Source: Venturia oleaginea (lineage: Eukaryota > Ascomycota > Dothideomycetes > Venturiales > Venturiaceae). From it: a stretch of 64,000 bases of DNA. The translations under genes and the position numbers were made by a program. Location of the stretch: positions 1-64,000 of the forward strand of contig JABMLP010000031.1 in NCBI GenBank assembly GCA_013176395.1, written 5' to 3'. The first letter of the stretch is position 1. The number at the start of each line of letters is the position of its first letter. The notes beneath the pieces are model-generated. The model searched no databases. It saw only the letters and a list, made by a program, of their open reading frames with translations, and had not been told where the DNA came from. Positions 1-10,601 of this stretch are shown here, piece by piece.

Positions 1-177
1 TAACCCTAACCCTAACCCTAACCCTAACCCTAACCCTAACCCTAACCCTAACCCTAACCCTAACCCTAACCCTAACCCTAACCCTAACCCTAACCCTAAC
101 CCTAACCCTAACCCTAACCCTAACCCTAACCCTAACCCTAACCCTAACCCTAACCCTAACCCTAACCCTAACCCTAA
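1..177. repeat. Telomere, (TAACCC)n
   Basis: About 29 uninterrupted copies of TAACCC run from base 1 and end at the AAAGG junction near 178. This is the C-rich strand of the TTAGGG telomere used by filamentous ascomycetes, so the window begins at a true left chromosome end. No degenerate repeat is seen, so the array looks like functional telomere and not an internal relic. Confidence 0.98.
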
Positions 178-826
178 AGGATTCCCTCATAGCCAACAAG
201 CTAGACAGCGATTCAATTTTCGCAAAGAATATTCCAGAACATCGCGGCTCTCGGCTGCTACCCAAGACCGCAGCAGTCGCACGAAAGCATTGGAACAAGA
301 AATGGAAGCCTCGAACGAAGGCTATCTCTCGAACCAAGAGATGGAAGATAAGAGCGAGTACGACGACTCGGACTTCTCACCCGGAAGGAAACGCCATAAC
401 AATGGCCGCCAGAATAAAATAACCAGGAGACATAGGAACCCGAAACCCACTCAAGTGGCTACCCGGCGCTCAAGGCGTGACACTCGCCACCAGCACAACA
501 TGGTAGAGTCTAGCCAACTCCAGTCAAGCCTCACTACTCCATAGGCTGAGACGAGGGATTCAAGAAGCTATCACGGAGGCGAAGAGACCGATGAGATCCA
601 ACACGCCCTGGCCACCAACTACTCGAGATGGGCGATCGAAGGCGGTCTTGAACAGGTTTGGTGCGCCGAGTGTGATGTGTATCTAAGAGGGCTGCGAAAC
701 AATATACAGGAAGTCAATATTGAGTGTAATTAAAGTATAAGTCTGTTGCAGGGCTGCAAAGAAGTCAATAAGAGTGGGGACGTCAGGACTGACCCGAACT
801 TGTAGACGGCGATTAGCACAACATAA
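178..826. other. Subtelomeric stretch, no recognisable gene
   Basis: The stretch has unique-looking sequence directly after the telomere. An open frame at 290-544 (+) encodes a short, charged, low-complexity peptide with acidic and then arginine-rich parts. I recognise no domain in it and cannot say that it is a gene. Confidence 0.5.
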
Positions 827-2432
827 TCAAACATAGAAGCTTGAATGAGCCTGCCGAAATGGAGTCCATGGCATGGTACCCATATTGAGTCCGAACTGTT
901 CTTGAAGCCAGACTCTCTGCTCAATCCGTAATTGCCAGTCGTCGCAGTCATATTCTTCTTCCGGTGATATTTCAAAGCCTTCCCAGGATCCCTCGGGTCG
1001 ATATTCGAAGGCCGCTTGAATCCAGCAGTATTGCATATAGTACATATCCCAGACTGAGATGTCGGCAAAGTATTCTGAACGAGGGCCAGGGTTGCTGTCG
1101 TCGTATTCCGATGCATCAGATGATACTGCGGTTTATTAGCACTGGGTTTTTGACTGTCGACAAGGCGCCGAAATTACCTTCGTTTGACGCTTGTTTGCTT
1201 CTTTTTATCTCCTTTTCAGCCAACGCCATGTCCTCTCTCAGTTCCAAAAGACGAGGCAAGTTCTTCATAAACCACTGCTTTCCTTCTCCATCGAGTCGCC
1301 TCCCATCCATGGACAGAATGTCTTCCACCATATTTTTCAATTCGCGAATCTCCCTCTCGGAATATATCCGGCTCATCAATGATGGGTCTCTGTTGTGCAG
1401 GTCTTGTAGCCTCGCCCTATAATCCTCTCGAGGATCAAGGCCTTTCACCGTTGCTGTTGATAGCCGCTTCCGAACGACTTCCTCAAAAGTTGAATTGACT
1501 GCGGCAAGAAGATTGCGTGTTCGCTGGTTTTCCTCTGCATCCCCAAACTCCTCACACATTCCATTAGCCACGTATTTCAGGCCCATCTTCAAACGCTTGA
1601 CCGATATTTCGGCTTGCATAAGTCGCTTCCTGCCGAGCAGCACCTTGCGAAGAAAGTCGTCTTCCAGATCCTGGTCTTCATACCCGTCGTCTTGAAAGCA
1701 ACTCCCTTCCATCTCAGCATCGTCGACGATGGAATAGTCTTCGCCATGAGTTCCATGAACGTTGTACTCACTCTTGTCGTCGTCATCGTCGCCTTCGGAG
1801 CGTATGCGCGGTGATCTTCTCACACTTCCTTTCGAATATCTTTTCACGAAGGACTCCTCAACTTCGTCTCTGAGAACAGTCTCCCACCCATCAATCAAGC
1901 GTTCGGGCAGGGCATTGAGCCAGTTGGCGACAAGAGTATGTTGCACCTCGAAGTGATCCTCAGCAATACCGAAATGGTCCTTGGCGAGGTCGGGCGGTGG
2001 TTCGTCCATTCCTCGCGACGCGTCAAGCTGACGTCGTCGGTCAGCTACCTCGACTCGAAGCCATGGCGGCCATTGTTGCGTATATTGTTGACGTTGCATG
2101 TCCACTGCTCCTGGCAACGACGGCGTGGATGGTGAGGCTGGTATCTTTTCATCTTGACGGAAGCCTATGCACTTCTGCTCGGGGCGGAAGGAAATGTGCG
2201 AGTCATCCGATTCGGAAAAAGCGTAGTCGGCATTCATTTCAAAGAGGGCGGAGACAAGAGGACGGAAGATTTTTCTCTTCTGATTTTGCGCTTTGAGGAA
2301 TGGGGAAACTTGCTGGTAGTCTGGGGACAGAGAGTCTATCCGGCTGGCAGGAGAATTGACAACTGGGGAGTGTGGAGCGGAAATCCAAGGCCACATGGCT
2401 GGGAGAAAGTCTCGAAGCGTTAAGCGTTGCAC
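827..2432 (-). CDS. Hypothetical subtelomeric protein, two exons (517 aa)
   Basis: Exon 1 is 1178-2432 and exon 2 is 827-1125, joined across a 52-bp intron (1126-1177) with a GTAATT donor, a GCTAATAA branch-like site and a CAG acceptor. The phase is consistent and gives 517 residues from the ATG at 2432. The protein is charged, with an acidic patch (DDDDDKSEY) near the middle and probable helical segments towards the C-terminus (repeated E/K/R/L). No signal peptide, membrane helix or known domain is visible, so the function is unknown. It is the gene nearest the telomere. Confidence 0.6.
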
Positions 2433-3076
2433 GGATATGCGGACTTAACGCGTGTGGAACATATCACAGCAGGAGCTTCTTCTTTATGTATTCTTGGATT
2501 ATCTGAGATAATGGGAGATATAGAAGCGAGGGCAAAGCGAAAAGTAGACCAGTTAATAGGCGCGTATGCAAGCACTGTGGATTCGAAGCAAGGGAGAGTT
2601 GGAAAATGGACTTGATAGGAATCGACATAGCTTTGTAGATGCCCAGAGAGGCACGGTAACCGATCATTTCTCTTAGGAAGGCCGGCTTGCTGCGGTGAGT
2701 CCTCACTTGAGTTGATGCGGGAAGCATGGTGGACATCAGCATTTCTGTTGGACGGAATTGTCGAAGCCACGATAGCCGTGCAACCATGAGCCCTCGGTTG
2801 GATAAAGAGCGGGGTTATTTATGGCTGAAAGTAAGGTCCCGTGATTGGCGTATTAACATTCGACACGTAGCGTTCCTTTGAGTCTTTGCCTGGCGAGGGA
2901 AGACTCGGATATGTTTGATGGTGGAGGGGATCAAGAACGACAATGAGCTTGGGAGATGGGAGATCCAATTGAAAGCTCTACCGATGTCGCTGCACGCTAT
3001 GCCTATGATGGGAAGAGGCTTGGCCATCTGTATACAAAGCCTCTCTCCCTCAATGACATCTGACACAAGAGCCTCC
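2433..3076. other. Intergenic, no gene recognised
   Basis: Open frames here on both strands are short, overlap each other and show no domain. Part of the stretch should act as the 5' region of the minus-strand gene that starts at 2432. Confidence 0.4.
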
Positions 3077-3262
3077 TTTGCCATGCTTATACGCCTCCCT
3101 TGCCATACTTATACGCCTCCCTTGCCATACCTATACGCCTCCCTTGCCATGCTTATACGTGTCCCTTGCCATGCTTATACGTGTCCCCTGTCGTGCTTAT
3201 ACGCCTCCCTTGCCGTGCTTATATGCCTCCCTTGCCAGGCTTATACCCCTTCCTTGCCATGC
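3077..3262. repeat. 22-bp minisatellite, about 8.5 units
   Basis: The unit CTTGCCATGCTTATACGCCTCC is repeated head to tail at 3077, 3099, 3121, 3143, 3165, 3187, 3209 and 3231, with a partial unit after 3254. Units differ by one to five bases; the last full unit has an extra base. Because 22 is not a multiple of 3, all three forward frames stay open through the array and each gives a 22-residue periodic peptide. The long open frames seen here are therefore a by-product of the repeat and not a gene. Confidence 0.93.
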
Positions 3263-4997
3263 TCCCCTTTAGCCCTATATCTCCCCTGAATGAAGCATCA
3301 CGAGAATCTAACACAATGTCTCACATTGCAGGCAATGCCCAGTTACACTCCTCGGCTGGAGCCAACCGCCCTTCATACACGCCCACGAGAAAGCGAGACG
3401 ACATTCCCTGCTGTGAGGTCATCAAGAAAAGGAGGAATTGTTTCCAACTGGACACAGACTGGGAGATGATCGATGCATGAATTAGCAAGAGTTGAGGAAC
3501 AAATTATACGACCAGCCAAACGACCAGAACTTGCCTTCTGACTCTCAGTAAAGACATATCATTCGACAGAACTATCTGGTCTCCGTCATGATGGGCGCCT
3601 TGCATCACCGCACACTTGCCAGAAGGACAATGTCCTGCACAATCCACTCCCATGAGCGAGCCATATCTCCAATCGGCATCTCCTGAATCGCTGAAAACAC
3701 CTTCCCAACTCAATGTTGCGCGCGCTGTTTAATATATAATACAAAAGTTTTGGTTTACAAAACAATGGACAAGATAGACAAAAAGTAGCATTCTACGCGA
3801 CCAGGCATCACAAAGATTGACATCTTACCAGCCCCATCATGACTATACACAAAGGGAGTTGTCAGAGAACCTTGTTCTCTCATTTTACACTTCTTCACCG
3901 CCACGAGAGGCCTTGCGAGTGGCTTATCTGTGTGACCTTCACAGCCTTGTCAGCAATGCCCAGGCGGATACTTGAATGAAGACATGAAGTCTGCTGAATA
4001 TTCTTCACCGACCCGCGGAACCGGAAGGGATGGTTCATTGGCACCCGAGATATCCACAACAGACCGATAGCCAGGATTTCGGATGCCATGAGATGCCACG
4101 ACCCCAAGCTCCATGTCGTATAGTAACGAATGGGACCAATCCATTTCGCGAAATAGCCTCCACTCCTTTTCGTTCCTCACCGCCTCTAGTGCTTCACTCT
4201 GTTCTCTCCGCCCCCGAGCATGGACATTCATCAGGTCTCATCCGGTGTCCACCACTGAATAACCGATTCCGTCCTTTGTGCCGTTATGAGTTCATCGATC
4301 AAGTACATAATCATTACACGCCCTCCCCTCAAAAATCGATTAGACAGCATCAAATCAAGATCGACATCGCTAAATAGTTGGCGATCTTCAAAAAAGAGAT
4401 GCTAGAAATGATTGAAACTTAAATAAACTCAATAATCAAATCAGGGTATCCTCCCAGCTATCTTTAGAAAGAACTTTTTTCTTTAGTAAGTAAGGGTCAG
4501 GCGTAATAATCCATTTTTTCTAGCTTATCTTTTAGACTTTTTAAGTCAATTCCGCCCCATTTGGACGATAGGAGCAAATTATGGCCGAAGTTGGGATACA
4601 CGAGTATAATTAAAATCGATCTCTTCACCAAGACAAGAATAAGTATACTCAAATATCCTTGGTTTTTTGTTAGACATTCTCGGTCTTTGTTCACCCACAT
4701 GGACCACATGCACAAGTGATGCGTCCCTCATTCACCCTGAGTTCGCTGGAGACAGAATCTCGAATTTGCTATGAATTGATCGTCATAGTACTAAAACACA
4801 CGCCTTCGTTGCGATCCAAATTTCCATCACAGGACGGTCTTCTTTCTCATCAAGCACTATTCCATAACATGGTATCGTAATAAAACTCTCGCCCAGCAAT
4901 TGAAACAATCTCAAATCCCAAATCCAGAGCATTCTCCAAGTCTATCCCAAAACTCCCAAACCATTACGACCCTTCACCTCTACTCTCGCACTCCCCC
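3263..4997. other. Intergenic, mostly non-coding
   Basis: Apart from the tentative frame at 3950-4231, nothing here looks coding. The part from about 4380 to 4680 is AT-rich. No transposon ends were recognised. Confidence 0.4.
3950..4231 (-). CDS. Tentative small protein (93 aa)
   Basis: A single open frame from an ATG at 4231 has a composition more like a real protein than its neighbours, with a balanced residue mix, aromatic residues and few rare ones. No domain is recognised. It could be a small gene, an exon of a larger decayed gene, or chance. There is no signal peptide or membrane segment. Confidence 0.25.
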   Translation of the reverse strand: MNVHARGRREQSEALEAVRNEKEWRLFREMDWSHSLLYDMELGVVASHGIRNPGYRSVVDISGANEPSLPVPRVGEEYSADFMSSFKYPPGHC

Positions 4998-5900
4998 TTA
5001 AAAAGAAGCCTCTATCTTCCGATCCGCCTCAATACTCCCCATCTCTATCTCCAACCCCTTTTCCCCACGCCCTCCACCCACCCCCCTCCTCCTCTCAAAA
5101 ACCCACTCCGCCCCCACAATACCCCCCATAACAACCTGTAAAATACAAACAGCTACCATCCCCCAAACCCCAAACCGACTCTCCCCACACAAAAGTCCGA
5201 AAATATCATTACTCATTTCACCGCTCAAACCTCCCTCGCCACTAATAGTCATGGGAACAACCGGTCCCGCCGTTGAAAACTTACAAGTCCAGGTTTGAAT
5301 CGTGTCTGAAGTTGAGGTGCGGGTGTTGAGGATGTGGGTGATTATGAGGGAGGAGAGGGATAGGAGCGTTGAGAGGAGGGGGGCGAGGAGGACGAGGAGG
5401 GTGGTTTGGAGGGGTGTGTGGAGGAGGGGCTAGGTTGATTGTTAGTATCATGCATGCTTTGCCAATTATCGAATGTGAGTGATGTAGAGAGAGATTCATA
5501 CCTTCGATATAAACCTCGTTACTAGAAACAATATATTTAACAACGCAATTCCAGCACTCGCTCCTATAATTGCCCTCGTTCCGGTTGTTGAGAAATGGCC
5601 AGGCCAGATGGGAAGCCACCATGGGTTATTCGCGCGGGTTTGGAGATGGTATATTGAGTATGCGTGTGCTGTTGTTCCCAAGATTGCTAGGGAGAGGGCT
5701 GTTGAGAGGGTTAAGAGGGAGAGAGTGGCGAGGCGGAGGGGAGTGAGTTTCTTTTTGTGGGAGGAGGGTGAAGAAGGGAACAGAGAGGGTGTTGGTGATG
5801 TGGTGTGTGATGATATTGCTGTGATTATTGGAGAGAGCGATTGGTGTTTTGAGGATTTGGGGGAGGAGGGTCTGGAGGAGAGGTGGGTTTCTGGTAGCAT
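4998..5900 (-). CDS. Four-helix integral membrane protein, MARVEL-like topology (276 aa)
   Basis: Exon 1 is 5502-5900 and exon 2 is 4998-5429; the 72-bp intron has a GTATGA donor, a perfect TACTAAC branch site and a TAG acceptor. The joined frame gives 276 residues. A serine/proline-rich cytosolic N-terminus (about 1-50) is followed by four hydrophobic segments, at about 55-80, 105-130, 140-165 and 215-240, and a short charged C-terminal tail. This layout matches fungal four-pass membrane proteins of MARVEL-like architecture. The family is inferred from topology, not from a motif. The ATG at 5900 was chosen; an in-frame open stretch continues upstream to 5993. Confidence 0.65.
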
Positions 5901-6714
5901 GCTGGCGGTGGCGAGTCTCGCGAGAAGGGGGGTGAAGAAAGATGTGTATTTGGACAGAATTGAGTAATTAGAGAAGATGATGAAGCGAAGCAAAAGTCGA
6001 AATCAATGAAACAACTCATCCTCTTGCCACTCTCTCAGCACGCAAAGGCATCTTAATACAAACCCTCTCCTTCACAAACGCCTTACCCTCCAGCCCTCAT
6101 GCATCTAATCAGCTAACTTGAAACAAAACATCACATTAGCATATCGGTCTTTTCTCCCATTGTCCTCTGCATCTCAAGAGTGTGGTTGTTCCTAAAAGCT
6201 TTGGCACGCATTCGGGCGGTTAAATCCATGCATTCTTCCCCCATCGGGTAATTCCTTCTCGTACCTGATATCGCGAAAGAGCACCGACCAATGAAAGTGT
6301 TAGCCAGACCTTTGCCGCCGTAAAGAAAGCGATGGATGCGTGTAGGATTCATTTGTGGTACTTGGGGTATTCTGAGGTTTTGATTGGTGGATGGGAGAGT
6401 TGGGCGCGTAAAATGGGCATGCACGTGATTGGTCGAACTTGTTGGCTAAGAATAGGAGAGGATGGTGATGGTTCAGTCATCTGCGCTTCGAATGCCCGCT
6501 ACTGCAGTGCTTCCCTTTGATTTTTTTGCGGGGGCGCGTAGAGTGTACCGCATTGAGTGATAATTGTTGCTATTTTGGCTCAGCATTGCACATAGGAGCG
6601 GTTGAACGATCCTAGCAATCGGATTGTAGCGAGTTCAATGCGGACTTGTTCGGAAAAGGGACAGCTCCTTCCATTTTGAATTCGAGAATTACGATGTTCA
6701 AGAATTGATCTGTA
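5901..6714. other. Intergenic with one tentative small frame
   Basis: This is the upstream region of the membrane-protein gene. The only coding-like stretch is the minus-strand frame at 6131-6352. The right edge is the 14-bp target duplication of the retroposon-like element at 6729. Confidence 0.4.
6131..6352 (-). CDS. Tentative small basic protein (73 aa or 58 aa)
   Basis: A short basic frame runs from the ATG at 6352. A 45-bp stretch inside it starts with GT, contains a CTAAC site and ends with CAG, so it could be an in-frame intron. Both forms stay open to the stop at 6131. The size and basic, Met- and Arg-rich composition would fit a small mitochondrial or ribosome-associated protein, but I do not recognise it. 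Confidence 0.25.
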   Translation of the reverse strand: MNPTRIHRFLYGGKGLANTFIGRCSFAISGTRRNYPMGEECMDLTARMRAKAFRNNHTLEMQRTMGEKTDMLM

Positions 6715-6728
6715 ATTCTTGGCCATAT

Positions 6729-8328
6729 TGATTGATTGATTGATTTTATCCTACTCGGTTGCAGCCGCTTAATCACGCAGCTATGTCCGGTTAGGAGGAC
6801 TTCATCAGACAGCCGACACGTGATAGATTATATAATCCACCGCGCCCCACTTCGCCCCGTTCACTGAAACAAGACCAGCTGTCCCCTCCGTCCTCCCTCT
6901 TTTCCCTTAACCAGTATCTCCAAATGCCTGCTGGCTCTTGTAGATACTGGTCACTCTGCTAGTATATCTGTGCTATGTAGACTCAAGAGGCAATGCCTCG
7001 TGTTTCGCTATCCTTCTACCTACAGTCCCCCTCTAGTGCTCAGCTTTGTCTATCTGTTTCGCCTTATCCCTCAAGGCCAATGGGTTCCCTAAGTATGATT
7101 CTGCTTGTGAAAGTTGCCTTGCACCAGATTCCCATGCGGCAGTGTATTTGGTTGTGTGATGCTGGAGACAATAGTAACCATCGTAGTCGTGATTTCGCTG
7201 CTTGGGTGTGATACTCCGGGTATGCCCGTAGACGAGGATGTCTGGTAGCTGCCGTATTGTATGGCGCCGATCGTGCTATAGACCTGCCGTCTTATAGTCG
7301 GAGCCTACCTGCTGCTAGTCGCTCTCCCTGCTTGCTATATCGCGCTCCTACTCTTGCCAATGCCATAACTGGGACGCAACAGTCTGGGGAGAGGCTCAAG
7401 GCTACGTCTGCTGGCTTGTAGGGAGGGGATTTGCCGCCAATAAGCTCCTTCTATACGTCCTTACTGCTTACTGTGTTGCGCACCTACTCTTGCCAATGCC
7501 ATAACTGGGACGCAACAGTTTGGGGAGAGGCTCAAGGCTCTGGACACCAGCTTGCAGCAGGACGGTTTGCGGAGACGATAGTAGATGAGGTTCTCTAGCA
7601 GCTGCCGTATCGTGTCGCACCGATTGTGTTGTAGACCTGTCGTCTTATAGTCGGAGCCTACCTGCTGCTAGTCGCTCTCCCTGCTTGCTATATCGCGCAC
7701 CTACTCTTGCCACTGCCATAACTGGGACGCAACAGTCTGGGGAGAGGCTCAAGGCTACGTCTGCTAGCTTACAGGGAGGGGATTTGCCGCCAATAGGCTC
7801 CTTTTATGCGTCCTTACTACTTACTGTGTTGCGCACCTACTCTTGCCAATGCCATAACTGGGAGGCAACAGTTTGGGGAGAGGCTCAAGGCTCTGGGCAA
7901 CAGCTTGTAGCAGGACGGTTTGCCAAGACGTTGGGAGAGGTTGTCTAGTCGTTGCAGTAGTGTGTGGTGCCGATTGTTGCACACCGGGCGTCTGGTGTTT
8001 GAGTTGTGTTGAAGGTATTGCCGTTCTAGCAGTGACTCGTCGACTCGGAGCGTTGCAGTGTCATCTGGGGTGATGGACTAGCCGGGAGATAGTGACTAGA
8101 TGGTTGCTGTTGTCTTTGGTGGACGCATCGTTCGTGTAGCTTGCTCATGTATTCGTCTGCTTGCTCTGCCGTGGCCGCGACGGCGACTCTAGAGGTATCT
8201 CATCGACGCTGAGGGACGCGCGATGGCCTCTAGAGGCCGGAGCGGCCACTGGCAGAGGTGTTTTGATGATCTTTAGATGATACTTCTGTAAATTCCAAAA
8301 ATTGAGTTCTCGCTGTGTGTGCTGTTCC
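6729..8328 (-). mobile_element. Non-autonomous LINE-type retroposon, copy 1 (1.6 kb)
   Basis: The element is flanked by a perfect 14-bp duplication, ATTCTTGGCCATAT, at 6715-6728 and 8329-8342. Its left end is a (GATT)n run, which is an (AATC)n tail on the minus strand. A simple tail, a long target duplication and no terminal repeats are hallmarks of target-primed reverse transcription, so the element should be read on the minus strand with its 5' end near 8328. A 353-bp internal unit is present twice, and a core motif (CTACTCTTGCCAATGCC) occurs four times, at about 7348, 7483, 7701 and 7837. No reverse transcriptase is visible, only short open frames, so it must depend on an enzyme supplied elsewhere. 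Confidence 0.8.
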
Positions 8329-8342
8329 ATTCTTGGCCATAT

Positions 8343-8647
8343 GTCATGGATCCGGACTTTCTTTCTTCTTTGTCCTCAGATCACGTGACTAAAGGTCACG
8401 TGATCTTTGACTTAGTCTGATCTTGAGCTCTCCGTAGAACTTAGAACCTTATGCAATATCATTATGTCTATACGTATCTACGTCTCTCTCAATCCCTGAC
8501 ACCATACATGGATATCTGTGGGAAAGGAAAGTGTGTGAGAACATGTTCCAGGAAGTCATTCTCATTCATTTCTCATTGCTGCGTATATCTAGGGTATAGT
8601 GAGATGTGTGGAGAGCCTGAAAGTGGTAGTTCATGCGAATAGATCGT
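8343..8647. other. Short intergenic region
   Basis: This lies between the retroposon copy and the 3' end of the LysM gene. It contains a near-perfect inverted repeat, ATCACGTGAC...GTCACGTGAT, at about 8381-8404, which includes two CACGTG E-box cores. Nothing else is recognised. Confidence 0.45.
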
Positions 8648-9523
8648 TCACCGTAGTTGGCTAGTCAATCCACCACCGCCGTTGAGTCTGAGCCTTCCAC
8701 TTCCAACCTTGCCTTTCCCTTTGGCTAGAGGGTGTTCTTTCTCCCATTTCTCGTCGGCTTTGAAGGCTTCAATTGCGCTCTCAAGATTGTAATCGGACTG
8801 CTTTAGGTATAACAGGGCAACATCGTATCTGTATTCAGGAGAAATACTCAGTCCTGATCAGCCTGGCTCTCAAAGCGAACACGAAAGGGTGGTCACGTAC
8901 TCCGAAACTTTGCAAGCCACCATCCATTTGCGTACTTTGCCCTTTCTTGCCTCTTCCTCTTCGCCTTCCAAAGGTCGCGGACTCAGACTCACACCTCCTT
9001 TGTAGTATTCCCCAGGTATAATTATTGTCCGTCTCGCCGCGATCAAGTTATCTGAGAAAAGGCCGTTCGCTCGTCTGAGGGCGCTCGGAGGAACACCATA
9101 TCGAATCGACAAGGTATGTATAGAGTCGTTGCTCGGATCTATAAAGTGTAACACGTCCTGACCTGAGCCATCCGCCTTCTCAGCAGGAGCAGCTATTGCC
9201 ATTCTCACTGAGTACGCTGGGAGGCCATCATCGGCTGGTGGTCTTGATGCCCATGCTTCACCTTCTGGTGGCGAATAAGAAGGAGGATATCGAAGGCCTT
9301 GAGCTCCGAGAGGAGTAGGCTTTACAGACACCTGGCAGAACGGACAGTAGTCTTGAAATCTCGGGTTGTCTGTTGTACATCTGGCACAAATCGCCCGGCT
9401 GCAGCAGTCCAGGCGGCGTTCGTGTATCGTAGGTTTCTCGGTCTTCTCATCGTAGGTAGGTGGAATAGAAGATAAGAGCGCCGCGCAAGTACAGCAGGCT
9501 TCTTCGCTCATTGTCAAAGACAT
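8648..9523 (-). CDS. Intracellular LysM-domain protein with N-terminal zinc-finger-like cluster (267 aa)
   Basis: Exon 1 is 8901-9523 and exon 2 is 8648-8828; the 72-bp intron (GTACGT donor, ACAG acceptor) restores the conserved block EYDVALLYLKQSDYNLESAI. Residues about 10-66 hold a Cys-rich module (CCTC..., DCC..C..C, YCPFC) resembling a treble-clef or RING-like zinc site. Residues about 125-175 form one LysM domain, with the typical TLSIRYGVPPSALRRANG core and a hydrophobic IIIP end. There is no signal peptide, so unlike secreted LysM effectors it should act inside the cell. Orthologues with this layout occur widely in ascomycetes; their function is unknown. Start codons at 9523 and 9511 are both possible. 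Confidence 0.85.
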
Positions 9524-9969
9524 CGGAGTGTAGGAAAAGGGAGATATTAATACAAATCGAGAAGAACAAAACAACACCCCAAGAGTGAAATAGATCAGGT
9601 GGCGAGGCGTGTTTGTATTATCAACCGAATCGGGAATGATTTCATGATCACGTGGACGGAACTAGCCGTGCCAAGGTTTTGTTCTTCGCACCAAAAACGA
9701 AAAAATCTTCACGACACAAATATCACCAACTCTATCCACGTCCATCCATCCTTCTCAAGGTAAGACAGTACCATGTGTGCGCTTCAGCAAGCAAGGGAGA
9801 GGAACATTGATAACCTCAATGTACCCTCATCTCTTTTCGACAAGAGATGAAGAACCTCCGGCGCTTTGCGACGAAGGCACTCTTTATACTCTGGCTGCTC
9901 GAAGCTAATCCAGTAACGACACAGATACCTCATTTGCTATAAAGCCAGTGAGAATCTCCCTCCGCCAAA
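9524..9969. promoter_or_regulatory. Shared divergent promoter of the LysM gene and RPS22
   Basis: The LysM gene leaves to the left and RPS22 to the right from this 446-bp region. It has pyrimidine-rich stretches just upstream of RPS22, as is usual for fungal ribosomal protein genes. No specific factor site was identified with confidence. Confidence 0.5.
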
Positions 9970-10601
9970 ATGGTCAAAACATCTGTTCTCAACGATGCCC
10001 TGAACGCAATCAACAACGCCGAGAAGTCTGGAAAGCGACAGGTGCTCATCCGCCCAAGCTCCAAGACCATCATCAAGTTCCTCTCGGTCATGCAAAAGCA
10101 TGGTATGTCGCACTATTTCTCTTTCGCATCATTGTACTTTCTTCCTATGCATGTTCTTCTCCCTTGCCCTCCCCTCTCCATCGGACTGATAACTAGGCGG
10201 CGGTCTCATAATCCACCACGACCTTTGCCCTTTAAGTGTCCGAAATATGAACATCCACAGCGAAGATCTTACAAGTTCTCGGATTCCACATGATGTACAA
10301 CCTTTAATTATTCGCAACATACAACTGACACTTCTGCACAGGCTACATTGGAGAGTACGAGGAGGTCGATGACCACCGCAACGGCAAGATCGTCATTCAG
10401 CTCAACGGACGCCTCAACAAGACCGGTGTCATCTCCCCTCGATACAACGTCAAGCTGGGTGACCTCGAGAAGTGGGTCGTCAACTTGCTCCCATCCCGTC
10501 AATTCGGATACGTTGTCCTCACCACCTCAGCTGGTATTATGGACCACGAGGAGGCCCGTCGCAAGCATGTCGCTGGTAAAATTCTGGGATTTTTCTACTA
10601 G
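9970..10601 (+). CDS. RPS22: 40S ribosomal protein S22 (uS8), 130 aa
   Basis: Exon 1 is 9970-10102 and exon 2 is 10342-10601, split by a 239-bp intron (GTATGT donor, CACAG acceptor) between the two halves of a Gly codon. The product is 130 residues, the normal length of uS8. It starts [19 protein letters not shown] and ends KILGFFY, both highly conserved. uS8 binds 16S/18S rRNA helix 21 in the small-subunit body. The large first intron is typical of fungal ribosomal protein genes. The ATG lies in a good context (CCAAAATGG). Confidence 0.97.

Noticed and set aside
2915..3480. Three long overlapping forward open frames rich in Cys, Leu, Pro and Tyr
   Set aside because: They are read through the 22-bp minisatellite, and all three frames are equally open.
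5608..5967. 119-codon plus-strand frame opposite the membrane protein
   Set aside because: It mirrors exon 1 of the minus-strand gene, which has proper splice sites and four membrane helices.
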